NCBI RefSeq assembly: GCF_014054525.1
Contig: NZ_CP059564.1
Location: 1,250,357 to 1,314,356 of the forward strand
Length of the DNA: 64,000 nucleotides
Direction: 5' to 3'
Origin: Alysiella filiformis
GTDB taxonomy: Bacteria; Pseudomonadota; Gammaproteobacteria; Burkholderiales; Neisseriaceae
This document shows, one piece after another, positions 9,353-18,838 of the stretch; within the stretch, counting starts at the first letter, position 1; every line of letters starts with the position of its first letter. The notes beneath the pieces were generated by a model, which searched no databases, was not told the origin of the DNA, and was given only the letters and a program-made list of their open reading frames with translations. The translations under genes and the position numbers were made by a program.

Positions 9353-9645
9353 ACAGGCAGCCTGAAACCTGTGCAAAACCCACTTTTAAATTGATGTAGG
9401 GGCGGATTTTATATCCGCCCCTTTTCAATTTAGGTTTCATGCATTTCAAAATAGGACAAGTGTAGGGTGCAACTTGTTGCACCAAATCCATGTTTTATCA
9501 GGAAAATGGTGCAACAAGTTGCACCCTACATGGTGTTTCATTTTGTATTGATAAAAATAAAAATTTCTGCAAGTTTAAACAGGGCAGATATGAAATCTGC
9601 CCCTACGAATTGAGTTTTGCAAAAGTTTCAGCCTGAAAGCCATTT
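9353..9645. repeat. Composite REP/BIME element A
   Basis: This nested palindromic element fills the start of the 9343-9890 gap. The outer part is TGCAAAACCCACTTTTAAA...GTAGGGGCGGAT with its palindrome, then near the far end the inverse arrangement with GGCAGATATGAAATCTGCC and GAGTTTTGCAAAAGTTTCAG. The core is an inverted pair of GTAGGGTGCAA...TTGCACC palindromes (about 9463-9533). Uptake sequences flank it. Related composites occur near 12.6, 14.3, 20.4, 26.8, 34.3/35.6 and 58.0 kb. Confidence 0.75.
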
Positions 9646-9695
9646 TTGGGTTTTCAGGCTGCCTTTCGTTACCCTATAAAATATTGGGATATGGC

Positions 9696-9780
9696 GTAGG
9701 TCGGCTCTCCGAGCCGACTCAGTTTTTTTAGCAATAAGTATCTGAAATTTTGTGAATGTCGGCTCGGAGAGCTGACCTAC
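9696..9780. repeat. BIME of the GTAGGTCGGCT type
   Basis: Two inverted palindromes, each starting with GTAG at the outer edge (GTAGGTCGGCTC...GAGCCGAC and its complement), are separated by about 40 bp. A single copy of the same palindrome lies at 10373-10395 on the other side of the AT-rich hypothetical gene. A third palindrome of this style (GTGGGTGCAAGCACCCAC) lies near 9829-9846. Confidence 0.75.
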
Positions 9781-9890
9781 GAGTGCTGAAAGGAAATTTC
9801 AATGAAAAACAATAAGTAATAGAATGCGTGGGTGCAAGCACCCACACTACGCTTGTACGTTTGCTTTAAATGATAAAAAGTATTTTTCAA

Positions 9891-10337
9891 TTACTTGTTT
9901 AGGAAGTATCCTATTCCTTGTATTTTTATATGATTATTTTCTATTGAAATTGATTGAATAGGATTAATAATAAAAATATTACTATCCTGCCAGTTATATG
10001 TATTATTGTGGAATATTGGTGTAAATATTAGTAAATTTTGATATTTGTATAATAAGTCGCAAAACTCATTTGGATTATTTCTTAATAGAGAAGATGAGTT
10101 TGGAAAATTTAGATTATATAGATACTCTATTTCTAGTCCATTTAAATCATCATAACTGTCAAACGTACAGTCTAAAATGAAATCATCAATATTTTTTTGA
10201 CAAATACTGAGAAAAAGGTCTATATTTTCACTCCATAAGAAAGAATACACTTCTTTTTGTTGAGTATTGATGCCATATTTTTTTTCTTGATAGTAAATAT
10301 GACTCATATCTAAATTTTGATTATTGATTGTAAACAT
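9891..10337 (-). CDS. AT-rich hypothetical protein
   Basis: The frame extends to 10397, but the first 20 codons lie in a REP palindrome. The ATG at 10335-10337 (MFTINNQNLDMSHIYYQ) is the likely start, giving 148 residues. Base composition is much more AT-rich than the neighbours, and the protein is rich in Asn, Ile and Tyr, which suggests transfer. No signal peptide or membrane segment was seen. I do not recognise the family. Small acidic, AT-rich proteins of this size are often toxin-immunity proteins, but nothing here proves that. Related palindromes bracket the gene on both sides. Confidence 0.6.
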   Translation of the reverse strand: MFTINNQNLDMSHIYYQEKKYGINTQQKEVYSFLWSENIDLFLSICQKNIDDFILDCTFDSYDDLNGLEIEYLYNLNFPNSSSLLRNNPNEFCDLLYKYQNLLIFTPIFHNNTYNWQDSNIFIINPIQSISIENNHIKIQGIGYFLNK

Positions 10338-10372
10338 GGTCTTATCTCTTACTTGGTGGAATAATAGCAAGC

Positions 10373-10395
10373 GTAGGTCGGCTCTCCGAGCCGAC
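10373..10395 (+). repeat. REP palindrome of the GTAGGTCGGCT type
   Basis: This single palindrome matches the left arm of the pair at 9696-9780. It lies at the 5' side of the AT-rich gene and supplies false N-terminal codons to its reading frame. Confidence 0.7.
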
Positions 10396-10460
10396 ATTCA
10401 CAAGATTTCAAGCATTTATCGTTAATCATGATTTTCTTTGGCAATGTGGCGAAAAATATT

Positions 10461-10507
10461 TTCAGGCAGCCTGAAAAGCCATTTTTTTGACTTTCAGGCT
10501 GCCTGAA
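10461..10507 (-). terminator. Terminator after ilvD from inverted uptake sequences
   Basis: GGCAGCCTGAAAAG pairs with CTTTCAGGCTGCC across a short T-rich spacer. It lies about 25 nt past the ilvD stop. Confidence 0.55.
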
Positions 10508-10531
10508 ACTTTATTGACAGCTAAATATCAA

Positions 10532-12391
10532 TTATTTCTCAACTTGCGACACATCACGCACCGCGCCTGTATCCGCCGAAGTCGTCATCGCGGCATAGGC
10601 GCGTAAAGCGGCTGAAACGTGGCGTTCACGGTTTTCAGGTTTCCATGCGCGGCTGCCGCGACTTTCCATTTCAGCGCGTCTTGCCGCCAATTCTTCATCG
10701 GAAACATCAAGATGAATGCTGCGGTTGGGAATGTCAATTTTGACCGTGTCGCCTTCGCGTACCAAGCCGATTGCGCCACCTTCTGCCGCTTCGGGCGAAG
10801 CGTGTCCGATGGACAAACCCGATGTGCCGCCCGAGAAACGTCCGTCTGTGAGCAAGGCGCATTGTTTTCCCAAACCTTTTGATTTTAAATAAGAAGTGGG
10901 GTAGAGCATTTCTTGCATACCCGGTCCACCTTTCGGACCTTCGTAGCGGATAATCACGATGTCGCCTGCCACAATTTGGTTGTCCAAAATCGCGGCAACG
11001 GCTGAATCTTGGCTTTCAAACACACGCGCACGACCTGTGAATCGCCAAATGCTTTCGTCCACGCCTGCTGTTTTGACCACGCAACCGCGTTCGGCAATGT
11101 TGCCAAACAGCACCGCCAAACCGCCATCTTGCGAATAAGCGTGTTCCACGCTGCGGATACAGCCATTTTGTCTATCCAAATCAAGGGTTTTCCATTCGCG
11201 TGATTGGGAAAAGGCTTCCACCGTGCGAATGCCAGCAGGGGCGGCTTTAAAGCGTTGAATGGCAACGGCATTTTCAGGGTTGGACACGTCCCATTTTGCC
11301 AAAGCATTTTTCAGGCTGCCTGAATGCACGTTGTACACATCGGTGTGCAATTTACCTGCTTTTGCCAATTCGTTCAAAATCGCCATCACGCCACCTGCGC
11401 GGTGTACGTCTTCCATATAATAATCTTTGGAATTGGGCGCGACCTTGCACAAACAAGGCACTTGACGGCTGATGCGGTCAATGTCCGCCATTTTGAAATC
11501 CACTTCCGCCTCACGTGCGGCGGCGAGCAAATGCAAAACGGTGTTGGTTGAACCGCCCATTGCCACGTCCAAACTCATTGCATTTTCAAAGGCTTGCTTG
11601 GTGGCAATGCTGCGTGGCAACACGGTTTCATCGTTTTGTTCGTAATAACGTTTGGTGATGTCCACAATCAGGCGCGCGGCTTCCAAAAACAATTCTTTGC
11701 GACCCGAATGCGTTGCCAACAGCGAACCATTGCCCGCCAACGACAAACCCAAAGCCTCGGTCAAGCAATTCATGGAGTTCGCGGTAAACATACCCGAACA
11801 CGAACCGCAAGTGGGGCAAGCGTTTTGTTCAATTTCTTTGACCGCATCGTTGGAAACTTGGTCGTTGGCGGCTTCCACCATCGCGTCCACCAAATCCAGT
11901 TTGCGGTTGTCGGCAATGTGAATTGCGCCAATCACTTTACCTGCTTCCATCGGGCCGCCCGACACGAATACGGTGGGAATGTTCAAACGCAAAGCCGCCA
12001 TCAGCATACCAGGGGTGATTTTGTCGCAGTTGGAAATGCAAACCAGCGCGTCTGCACAATGGGCATTGACCATGTATTCCACGCTGTCGGCAATCAAATC
12101 GCGGCTGGGCAAGCTGTACAACATGCCACCATGACCCATGGCAATGCCGTCATCAACGGCAATGGTGTTGAATTCTTTGGCGATTGCGCCGTGTTTTTCA
12201 ATTTCACGCGCCACCAGTTGCCCCATATTGTGCAAGTGGACGTGCCCCGGTACGAATTGGGTAAACGAGTTGGCAATGGCGATAATGGGTTTGCCAAAAT
12301 CGGATTCTGCCACGCCTGTGGCACGCCAAAGGGCGCGCGCACCAGCCATGTTTCTGCCGTGTGTGGAGGTTTTGGAGCGGTAATCGGGCAT
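10532..12391 (-). CDS. ilvD: Dihydroxy-acid dehydratase
   Basis: The 619-residue protein converts 2,3-dihydroxy acids to 2-oxo acids in valine, leucine and isoleucine synthesis. Iron-sulfur ligands are visible in [12 protein letters not shown] and [18 protein letters not shown] (about residues 118-130 and 192-210). The C-terminal [20 protein letters not shown] motif is also intact. Length is typical of the long-form enzyme. No other branched-chain gene is adjacent. An uptake sequence upstream lies in the probable leader. Confidence 0.97.
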   Translation of the reverse strand: MPDYRSKTSTHGRNMAGARALWRATGVAESDFGKPIIAIANSFTQFVPGHVHLHNMGQLVAREIEKHGAIAKEFNTIAVDDGIAMGHGGMLYSLPSRDLIADSVEYMVNAHCADALVCISNCDKITPGMLMAALRLNIPTVFVSGGPMEAGKVIGAIHIADNRKLDLVDAMVEAANDQVSNDAVKEIEQNACPTCGSCSGMFTANSMNCLTEALGLSLAGNGSLLATHSGRKELFLEAARLIVDITKRYYEQNDETVLPRSIATKQAFENAMSLDVAMGGSTNTVLHLLAAAREAEVDFKMADIDRISRQVPCLCKVAPNSKDYYMEDVHRAGGVMAILNELAKAGKLHTDVYNVHSGSLKNALAKWDVSNPENAVAIQRFKAAPAGIRTVEAFSQSREWKTLDLDRQNGCIRSVEHAYSQDGGLAVLFGNIAERGCVVKTAGVDESIWRFTGRARVFESQDSAVAAILDNQIVAGDIVIIRYEGPKGGPGMQEMLYPTSYLKSKGLGKQCALLTDGRFSGGTSGLSIGHASPEAAEGGAIGLVREGDTVKIDIPNRSIHLDVSDEELAARRAEMESRGSRAWKPENRERHVSAALRAYAAMTTSADTGAVRDVSQVEK

Positions 12392-12604
12392 TTTGTGTTC
12401 CTTTGATTTTTATGGGAAAGGGGTTTCAGGCTGCCTGAAACAAAATAACACATGATTTTATACCAAAAATCACTTTTCAGGCTGCCTGAAATGTTTTTTG
12501 AAACGCAAACCGTTCCGCATTCATGTATTTGGCTTACTTTTTTAAAAAATAAGTCGCCAAAGTCAAAAAAACATTTTTTGTAGGACAAAGAAAGAAAGGC
12601 TGAA

Positions 12605-12950
12605 ACTTTTGCAAAACTCAGTTCATAGGGGCAAATTTCACATCTGTCCTGTTTAGACTTGCAGAAATTTTTATTTTTATCAATAACGTGAACTCGGGAT
12701 AAATCACTGTCAATTTGCCAACAAACCTGCCCTCTCTCCCTATGGGAAAGCGTTGGAGAGAGGGCTTGTTGAGCAGCATACCCTCTCCCCAGCCCTCTCC
12801 CACAGAGAGAGGGAGCAAAGTGACTTAAATTTATCAATCACTTTATATCCCGAAATCGCGTTATCAATAAATTGAAAAATGGGCGGATATGAAATCCGCC
12901 CCTATGTCAGTTTAAAAGTAAGTTTTGCAAAGGTTTCAGGCTGCCTGAAA
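12605..12950. repeat. Composite REP/BIME element B with CCCTCTCCC core
   Basis: Outer parts are as in element A (TTTTGCAAAACTCAGTT...GGGGCAAATTTCACATCTGTCC, TTTGCAGA-type word, and at the other end GGCGGATATGAAATCCGCC with GTTTTGCAAAGGTTTCAGG). The core (12683-12864) is different: it has ATAACGTGAACTCGGGATA at one end, its approximate complement at the other, and CCCTCTCTCC/GGAGAGAGGG hairpins inside. The rest of the 12392-13216 gap holds two uptake sequences, a CTTACTTTTTT palindrome at 12533-12553 and the promoter of the next gene. Reading frames here are not real genes. Confidence 0.75.
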
Positions 12951-13130
12951 ATGCGTTTTGTCAATACCGCGATTGGGGCTGCTTAAAAAATAGGCATGGG
13001 CAATTTATCATTTAATTTCATTTCACTAATCGGCTTATCCACACCCTTCATACCCATTTTTTGTACATAACTTTTGTTTTTGGCTGGCAGATTGTGTCGT
13101 TTTTGACAAAAAGAAAAATGCTTTTTTCGC

Positions 13131-13159
13131 TTGCCAAATGGATAAAGTCGGTGTTATAG
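13131..13159 (+). promoter_or_regulatory. Probable sigma-70 promoter of the YqjD-like operon
   Basis: TTGCCA at 13131-13136 and TTATAG at 13154-13159 are separated by 17 bp, about 58 bp upstream of the first start codon. Confidence 0.45.
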
Positions 13160-13216
13160 TGAAAACACCATCGCTGCAAAGCATGGTTTTTCAATAATTA
13201 TTCAAGGAGTTACATC

Positions 13217-13528
13217 ATGAAACGTGAATTTGAAGCCCAAAAAGAAGCCTTGTTGAAAGAAATCCGCACCGTATTGCGCGATGTGGAAGATTTGTATCGC
13301 GAAGGCGCAGAACGTGGCGAAGAAGAAACCCAAGCCTTGAAAGCCAAATTGGAACGCAAACTGAATTTGGCACAAGAACGTTTCCAATCCTTGGAAGAAC
13401 GCGCTGTGGAACAAGTGAAACACCACGCCAAACGCGCCGATGATTATGTGAATGAAAAACCTTATTATGCCATGGGTTTTGCCGCTTTGGCGGGCTTGGT
13501 GGTGGGCGTGCTGTTGAATCGCCGCTAA
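13217..13528 (+). CDS. DUF883 (YqjD/ElaB/YgaM-like) membrane-anchored protein
   Basis: The 103-residue protein is mostly charged amphipathic helix (Glu/Lys-rich, residues 1-75, coiled-coil-like) followed by one C-terminal membrane anchor (GFAALAGLVVGVLLNRR). This is the DUF883 layout. Family members such as E. coli YqjD sit in the inner membrane and bind ribosomes in stationary phase. AAGGAG lies 9 nt before ATG. It starts a three-gene group with YqjE-like and YqjK-like proteins, the same order as yqjDEK in enterobacteria. Confidence 0.85.
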   Translation: MKREFEAQKEALLKEIRTVLRDVEDLYREGAERGEEETQALKAKLERKLNLAQERFQSLEERAVEQVKHHAKRADDYVNEKPYYAMGFAALAGLVVGVLLNRR

Positions 13529-13619
13529 TCCTTAATTGAATCAAAGGCAGTCTCGCCCCCAATCCCAGTTATGGGGAATTGGGGGCGAAAACGTTTCAGG
13601 CAGCCTGAAAGGGGTTTTC

Positions 13620-14027
13620 ATGAATTTAAAACAAGAAATCAATCATTTCAAAACGCTCATTTCACAAGGCAGCGATTTGCTTTTGCTGCGATTGCGCTTA
13701 TTGCGCTTGGATTTGAACGAGCAACTGGCAAGCGTCATCACCATTTTGGCGGCGGTGTTGGTGGCGGTGGTTTTGTTGCTGGTGGGCTTGATTGCGCTGA
13801 TGTTTGGTTTAAACACCGTTTTGGCGCACGAGGTCAAAATTTGGGTCTTTTTTGGCACGACCGTGGCGTGTTTGCTGCTGGCTTTGGCTTTATTGTGTTG
13901 GATTCCGCACCTGTGGCGCAACAGCAGCAGTCTGATGAACGACACCCTGCAAGCCTTACAAGACGATTTACGCATACTCAACGGCAGCGCACCGCAACAG
14001 GAGACCATTGAACATGAAAAAAAATGA
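13620..14027 (+). CDS. YqjE-like membrane protein (phage holin superfamily III)
   Basis: The ATG at 13620 gives 135 residues. The longer frame upstream is read-through of a GC hairpin and an uptake sequence. Two adjacent hydrophobic segments (about 43-70 and 75-100) are followed by a polar tail, matching the YqjE family. The role is unknown, but co-occurrence with YqjD points to envelope or stationary-phase function. Its end overlaps the next gene by 14 bp. Confidence 0.8.
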   Translation: MNLKQEINHFKTLISQGSDLLLLRLRLLRLDLNEQLASVITILAAVLVAVVLLLVGLIALMFGLNTVLAHEVKIWVFFGTTVACLLLALALLCWIPHLWRNSSSLMNDTLQALQDDLRILNGSAPQQETIEHEKK

Positions 14028-14292
14028 ATTAACGCAACAAGAAGAACGCGCCCTGTTGGAATTACAATGCCAGTTGGCACGTTTGAAAGTGGAAACATCG
14101 CGCCAACGCAAACGGCAAACGCGTCCCAGCCAAAAAAGCAGCCAATTAATGAACATGGCGCAACTTGCCAGCGACATGACCCACAACAATCCTGCTTGGA
14201 AAATGGCGATGACGTATGGTCGTGGCAAAACCAAATTGTGGTTGGGGGCGGCTTTGTTGTTGTGGCAGATGTTTGCCAATAAGCAAAAATGA
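14014..14292 (+). CDS. YqjK-like small protein
   Basis: AGGAG at 13999-14003 is best placed for the ATG at 14014. A TTG six bases earlier would be too close. The 92-residue protein has a basic, coiled N-terminal half (Gln/Arg-rich) and one hydrophobic segment at the C-terminus (TKLWLGAALLLWQMFANKQK). Its position after the YqjE-like gene supports a YqjK-like identity. Sequence similarity in this family is weak. Confidence 0.65.
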   Translation: MKKNELTQQEERALLELQCQLARLKVETSRQRKRQTRPSQKSSQLMNMAQLASDMTHNNPAWKMAMTYGRGKTKLWLGAALLLWQMFANKQK

Positions 14293-14325
14293 TTGCGCTA
14301 CGCTGAACTGCGTTTCAGGCAGCCT

Positions 14326-14578
14326 AAAACTTTTGCAAAACTCGGTTTGTAGGGGCAGATTTCATATCTGCCCTGTTTAGAATTGCAGAAATTTTTATTT
14401 TTGGGACACCATGTAGGGTGCAACTTGTTGCACCAAGTTCATGTTTTATCAGGAAAATGGTGCAACAAGTTGCACCCTACACTTGTCCTATTTTTACATA
14501 AATTGAAAAGAGGCGGATATGAAATCCGCTTCTACATCAGTTTAAAAGTAGGTTTTGCAAAAGTTTCAGCCTGAAAAG
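14326..14578. repeat. Composite REP/BIME element C
   Basis: The element fills the 14293-14628 gap. It has the outer modules of element A in opposite orientation and the inverted GTAGGGTGCAA...TTGCACC pair as its core (about 14412-14484), followed by CTTGTCCTATTTTTACATAAATTG and a GGCGGATATGAAATCCGC palindrome. This intact core shows what the site interrupted by the IS110 element looked like before insertion. Confidence 0.75.
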
Positions 14579-14628
14579 TCCAAGCGGACAACAATTCAGG
14601 CTGCCTGAAACATTTTCAAATCAAAAAA

Positions 14629-16311
14629 TTACTTCTGAAACCCATCTTTCAGCGTAACCGTGCGATTGAACACAGGCATTTGCCCCTGTTTGTGGTCGTG
14701 GCGGTCGGTAACAAAATAGCCCACGCGCTCAAATTGCCAACGGCTTTCGGGCGGCAAATCGTTCACCACACTTTCGGCAAATGCGGTAATTTCTTGTTTT
14801 GATTGCGGATTGATGAAATCGGTAAACGGCAAATATTCGCCATCATCGCCACGCACCGCGTCTGGGCGTTCCACCGTAAACAGGCGGTCATACAGGCGCA
14901 CCTTGATTGGCGCGGCGTGTTCGGCAGACACCCAATGAATCACGCCTTTCACTTTGCGCCCTTCGGGGTTTTTGCCCAAAGTGTCGTGGTCAATACTGCA
15001 TTTCAATTCAATGATTTGACCGTTTTCATCTTTCACCACTTCATCGCATTTGATGACGTAACCGTGGCGCAAACGCACTTCGCCACCCAAAGTCAAACGT
15101 TTCCAGCCTTTTGGTGGTTCTTCGGCAAAATCGTCTTGCTCAATGTAAATGGTTGAACTGATTGGCACTTCACGTTCGCCAAAACTGTCGTTATTGGGGT
15201 GGAAAGCGGCTGTGCGACTTTGCGTTTTGCCTTGTTCAAAATTGGTTAAAGTGATTTTCAGTGGGTTCAACACCACCATCAAACGCGGCGCAGCATGCTC
15301 CAAATCTTCGCGGATTGCGCCTTCCAGCACGTCCATGTCCACGATGTTTTCGGATTTGGAAATGCCCACGCGCTTGGCAAACAGGCGCAAGCCTTCGGGC
15401 GTGTAGCCGCGTCTTCGCATACCCGAAATGGTGGGCATGCGTGGGTCGTCCCAGCCTGAAACGTGGTTTTCGCTAACCAGTTGGTTTAATTTGCGTTTTG
15501 ATGTGATGGAGTACAGCAATTCCAAACGCGAAAATTCGTATTGGCGCGGTTGGCTGGGGCTGGGAATGTTGTCCAACACCCAATCGTAAAGCGGACGGTG
15601 CGCTTCAAATTCCAAAGTACACAAAGAATGGGTAATGTTTTCAATGGCATCGGAAATGGCGTGGGTGTAGTCGTACATGGGGTAAATGCACCATTTGTCG
15701 CCTGTGTTGTGGTGGTGGGCGCGGCGTATGCGGTAAATCACGGGGTCGCGCATATTGATGTTGCCCGATGCCATGTCAATTTTCAGGCGCAGGGTTTTGC
15801 TGCCGTCTGGGAACGCGCCATCACGCATTTTCATGAATAAATCAAGGTTTTCTTCTGCGGTGCGGTCGCGGTAGGGGCTGTTTTTGCCTGCTTCGGTGAG
15901 CGTGCCGCGATATTCGCGCATTTCTTCTGGCGTTAAATCGCAAACGTAGGCTTTGCCTTCTTTGATTAAGCCGACTGCGTAATCAAATAATTGGTCAAAA
16001 TAATCAGAGGCATAGCGCGGTTCGCCTTGCCATTGAAAGCCGAGCCATTGTACGTCTTCTTTAATGGAATCAACGTATTCTTGGTTTTCTTTTTCGGGAT
16101 TGGTGTCGTCAAAACGCAAATTGCATTTGCCGTCAAACACATACGCCAAGCCAAAATTCAGGCAAATGGATTTGGCGTGTCCGATGTGCAAATAGCCGTT
16201 GGGTTCGGGGGGGAAGCGGGTTTGAATGGCGGTGTGTTTGCCGCTTTGCAGGTCGTCTTCAATGATGGTGCGGATAAAGTGGTTGTCGGCGAATTGGTCT
16301 TTGTTTAACAT
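14629..16311 (-). CDS. glnS: Glutaminyl-tRNA synthetase
   Basis: The 560-residue class I synthetase has [12 protein letters not shown] with the HIGH motif at residues 42-45, and SKRKL as the KMSKS counterpart near 267. The anticodon-binding beta-barrel domains follow. Length matches bacterial GlnRS. Proline codons at the HIGH region create a run of seven C, but the residues are conserved, so this is not a phase-variable tract. It is divergent from pepD, with two uptake sequences between them. Confidence 0.97.
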   Translation of the reverse strand: MLNKDQFADNHFIRTIIEDDLQSGKHTAIQTRFPPEPNGYLHIGHAKSICLNFGLAYVFDGKCNLRFDDTNPEKENQEYVDSIKEDVQWLGFQWQGEPRYASDYFDQLFDYAVGLIKEGKAYVCDLTPEEMREYRGTLTEAGKNSPYRDRTAEENLDLFMKMRDGAFPDGSKTLRLKIDMASGNINMRDPVIYRIRRAHHHNTGDKWCIYPMYDYTHAISDAIENITHSLCTLEFEAHRPLYDWVLDNIPSPSQPRQYEFSRLELLYSITSKRKLNQLVSENHVSGWDDPRMPTISGMRRRGYTPEGLRLFAKRVGISKSENIVDMDVLEGAIREDLEHAAPRLMVVLNPLKITLTNFEQGKTQSRTAAFHPNNDSFGEREVPISSTIYIEQDDFAEEPPKGWKRLTLGGEVRLRHGYVIKCDEVVKDENGQIIELKCSIDHDTLGKNPEGRKVKGVIHWVSAEHAAPIKVRLYDRLFTVERPDAVRGDDGEYLPFTDFINPQSKQEITAFAESVVNDLPPESRWQFERVGYFVTDRHDHKQGQMPVFNRTVTLKDGFQK

Positions 16312-16436
16312 AATTGTCTTTCATTCAATCAAAATTTTCAGGCTGCCTGAAATAAAATAAAAACAGCCGAATTTTACCCGAAAATCGGTTTTGCGTGTTT
16401 CAGGCTGCCTGAAAAGTCATTTTTAAAGGAAAAACC

Positions 16437-17870
16437 ATGCCCTTATCCAAACTTGAACCGCAAATTGTGTGGGATTATTTTGCCAAATTGTGTGCCATTC
16501 CACGCCCCACTTATCAGGAAGAGGCGGTGCAGCAGTTTGTTTTGGACGAAGCTAAGCGTTTGAATTTGCAAGCCGAACGCGATAAGACTGGCAATATTGT
16601 TGTTCGCAAACCCGCCACGCAAGGCAAAGAACAGGCACAAGGCGTGATTTTGCAAGCGCATTTGGACATGGTCGCGCAAAAAAACCACGACAGCCAGCAC
16701 AATTTTGCCACCGACCCCATTTTGCCCTATGTTGATGGCGATTGGGTCAAGGCGCGTGGCACCACTTTGGGCGCGGACAATGGCATAGGCGCGGCAGCAG
16801 CCTTGGCGGTTTTGGCGAGCGACAACATTGCACATGGCAATTTGGAATGCCTGTTTACCGCCAGCGAAGAAAGCGGCATGGACGGTGCGTTGGGCTTGCA
16901 GGCAGGCTGGCTCAAAGGCGACATTTTGCTCAATTTGGATTCGGAAACCTTGGGCGAAATTTGCATTGGCTGCGCGGGCGGTGTGGACGCGACTTTCAGC
17001 CTGCCCACCACCACGCAAACGGCAACAGGCACGGCGTTTCGCCTGACGGTACGCGGTTTGAAAGGCGGTCATTCGGGCATAGACATCATCAAACAGCGCG
17101 GCAATGCCATCAAAATTTTGGTGCAGATTTTGCGCGATTTGGGCGATGAGATTGCATTGGCAGATGTACAGGGCGGCACTTTACGCAACGCCATTCCGCG
17201 TGAAGCCGAAGCGGTGTTTTTCAGCCAGCGTGAATGGGCATTTTTGCACAATCAAATTCACGTTTTGTTTGAAAAAATCAAGGCAACCCTGTCCAGCGAA
17301 GACCAGAATTGCCAAATTGAATTGCACGCGCATTCTGCCACCAACATGTGTTTCACAAAAGAAAGCCAAGAGCGCGTACTGCGCGTTTTAAACGCCTGCC
17401 CCAACGGTGTGGACGCGATGAATTTGGACGTTGCCAATTTGGTGGAAACGTCCAGCAATTTGGCGAAGGTGGAATGCGTTTCAGGCAGCCTGAACGTGTA
17501 TTGTTTGTTGCGCTCGCAAAACGATTTTGCGCGTAACCATTTGGCGCAACGCATGAGCGATTTGTTTGAATTGGCAGGCGGCACGGCACAATTAAGTGGC
17601 GCGTATGCGGGTTGGCGACCTGTGGTGGGCGCGGCAATCACGCAAATTTTGGCGCGTGAAGGCGAAAAATTGCTGGGCAAGCAGCCTGAAATTGGCGTGA
17701 TTCACGCTGGTTTGGAATGCGGCATTTTGGCGACCCACTATCCGCATTGGCAAATGGCATCGTTTGGTCCCACGATTGAAATGCCGCATTCGCCCGATGA
17801 ACGTGTGCAAATTCAATCGGTTGGCGTGTTTTGGACTTGGTTGAAAAATGTGTTGGCGGCGGTGGATTAA
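16437..17870 (+). CDS. pepD: Aminoacyl-histidine dipeptidase (M20C)
   Basis: The 477-residue protein has M20 metal-ligand motifs: HLDMV near residue 79, LGADNGIG near 118, the catalytic ASEES near 148 and GLKGGHSGIDI near 214. It is the cytosolic di-zinc dipeptidase that cleaves Xaa-His and other dipeptides. CVSGSLNVY near residue 345 is encoded by an uptake sequence inside the gene. AAAGGA precedes ATG. Confidence 0.94.
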   Translation: MPLSKLEPQIVWDYFAKLCAIPRPTYQEEAVQQFVLDEAKRLNLQAERDKTGNIVVRKPATQGKEQAQGVILQAHLDMVAQKNHDSQHNFATDPILPYVDGDWVKARGTTLGADNGIGAAAALAVLASDNIAHGNLECLFTASEESGMDGALGLQAGWLKGDILLNLDSETLGEICIGCAGGVDATFSLPTTTQTATGTAFRLTVRGLKGGHSGIDIIKQRGNAIKILVQILRDLGDEIALADVQGGTLRNAIPREAEAVFFSQREWAFLHNQIHVLFEKIKATLSSEDQNCQIELHAHSATNMCFTKESQERVLRVLNACPNGVDAMNLDVANLVETSSNLAKVECVSGSLNVYCLLRSQNDFARNHLAQRMSDLFELAGGTAQLSGAYAGWRPVVGAAITQILAREGEKLLGKQPEIGVIHAGLECGILATHYPHWQMASFGPTIEMPHSPDERVQIQSVGVFWTWLKNVLAAVD

Positions 17871-17881
17871 GCCCTTATCTT

Positions 17882-18838
17882 TCAAAAATCAAACTGGCAC
17901 GCACCCCATTTTCCCGATTGTGCAGCCTGAACGTGCCACCGTGCAAACGCATGATTTGCGCCACCAAAACTCAATCCCAAACCGCTACTGCGCCGACCGT
18001 TGGCGCGTGGCAGCGAATAAAAACGTTGCGGAATTTTTGCCAGCGCGTAATCGGGAATGGGGCTGCCTTGATTGTCCATGTGCAAACACAGGGTTTGTGC
18101 GGTGTGGGCAAAATGAAGGTGAATCAGGCTGCCTGAATCGGCAAAATCCACCGCGTTATACAATAAATTGTCTATGGCTTGACGCAACAAAATGGGGTTG
18201 CCCTGCACATATGGTGTGTGGGGCATTTCATCTATTTGAATGTGCAACTGTTTGGCAGAACAGGCATTTTGGGCATCTTGGGCTGCCTGAAAAGCCAAAT
18301 CATACAGCGACACACTTTGCGTGGCAGTGAGCGCATCGCAATTTTCCAAACGCGCCAATTCCAATAATTGCGTAATCAACTGCTGCTGTTTTTGCACATT
18401 GCGCGACAATCGCTGTATCAATTCGTGCTGTTCGTGGCTCAAATGGCTGTCTTGGAGCAATTCCAAAGCGGCGTGTTGGGCGGTGAGTGGCGTTTTCAGT
18501 TCGTGGGTTAAGCCCAATACATAATTTTCAATCTGTTGGCGATGATTCAGTTCATCGCGCAAATGGGCAATGGCATTGACCAAACGCGCCAAATAGCTTT
18601 CGCCAAATTGCGGTTTGGGGGCAACGCGATTGGCAGCCATGGCTTCGGCATACTGGCGAATGCGGTTGATGCTTTTTGCCAGCCACCATGCCAAAGTTGC
18701 CAATATCAACAAATTCAAGCCGATGAGTATGCGAATGTGCGGGCTGTTGTGCCACCACGCCCACGCTGTGAGCAAAATACACAAACCCAACAGCAGAAAA
18801 AACAAACGCAAACTGATGTTTTTAAAATATTTCAACAT
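17882..18838 (-). CDS. Sensor histidine kinase, CreC-like, frameshifted at the C-terminus
   Basis: The protein has two membrane segments (about 10-29 and 36-54) with almost no periplasmic loop, a HAMP-like linker, the H-box LTHELKTPL with His 112, the N-box NLLYNAV with Asn 228, and G-boxes DNQGSP and SSGLGLS (285-290). After residue 291 the frame is wrong: the other frame reads VAQIMRLHGGTFRLHNREN and on to a TAA at 17875-17877, exactly what kinases have after GLGLS. A single extra base at about 17961-17969 therefore replaces the last helix and strand with 27 unrelated residues. Its start overlaps the response regulator gene by 7 bp. Confidence 0.85.
   Translation of the reverse strand: MLKYFKNISLRLFFLLLGLCILLTAWAWWHNSPHIRILIGLNLLILATLAWWLAKSINRIRQYAEAMAANRVAPKPQFGESYLARLVNAIAHLRDELNHRQQIENYVLGLTHELKTPLTAQHAALELLQDSHLSHEQHELIQRLSRNVQKQQQLITQLLELARLENCDALTATQSVSLYDLAFQAAQDAQNACSAKQLHIQIDEMPHTPYVQGNPILLRQAIDNLLYNAVDFADSGSLIHLHFAHTAQTLCLHMDNQGSPIPDYALAKIPQRFYSLPRANGRRSSGLGLSFGGANHAFARWHVQAAQSGKWGACQFDF

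Noticed and set aside
12094-12837. A 247-residue open frame over ilvD and the repeat region
   Set aside because: It reads through a composite repeat into ilvD in the wrong frame.
16200-16220. Run of seven C in glnS as a phase-variation tract
   Set aside because: It encodes the conserved FPPEPNG just before HIGH, so a frame change would destroy an essential enzyme.
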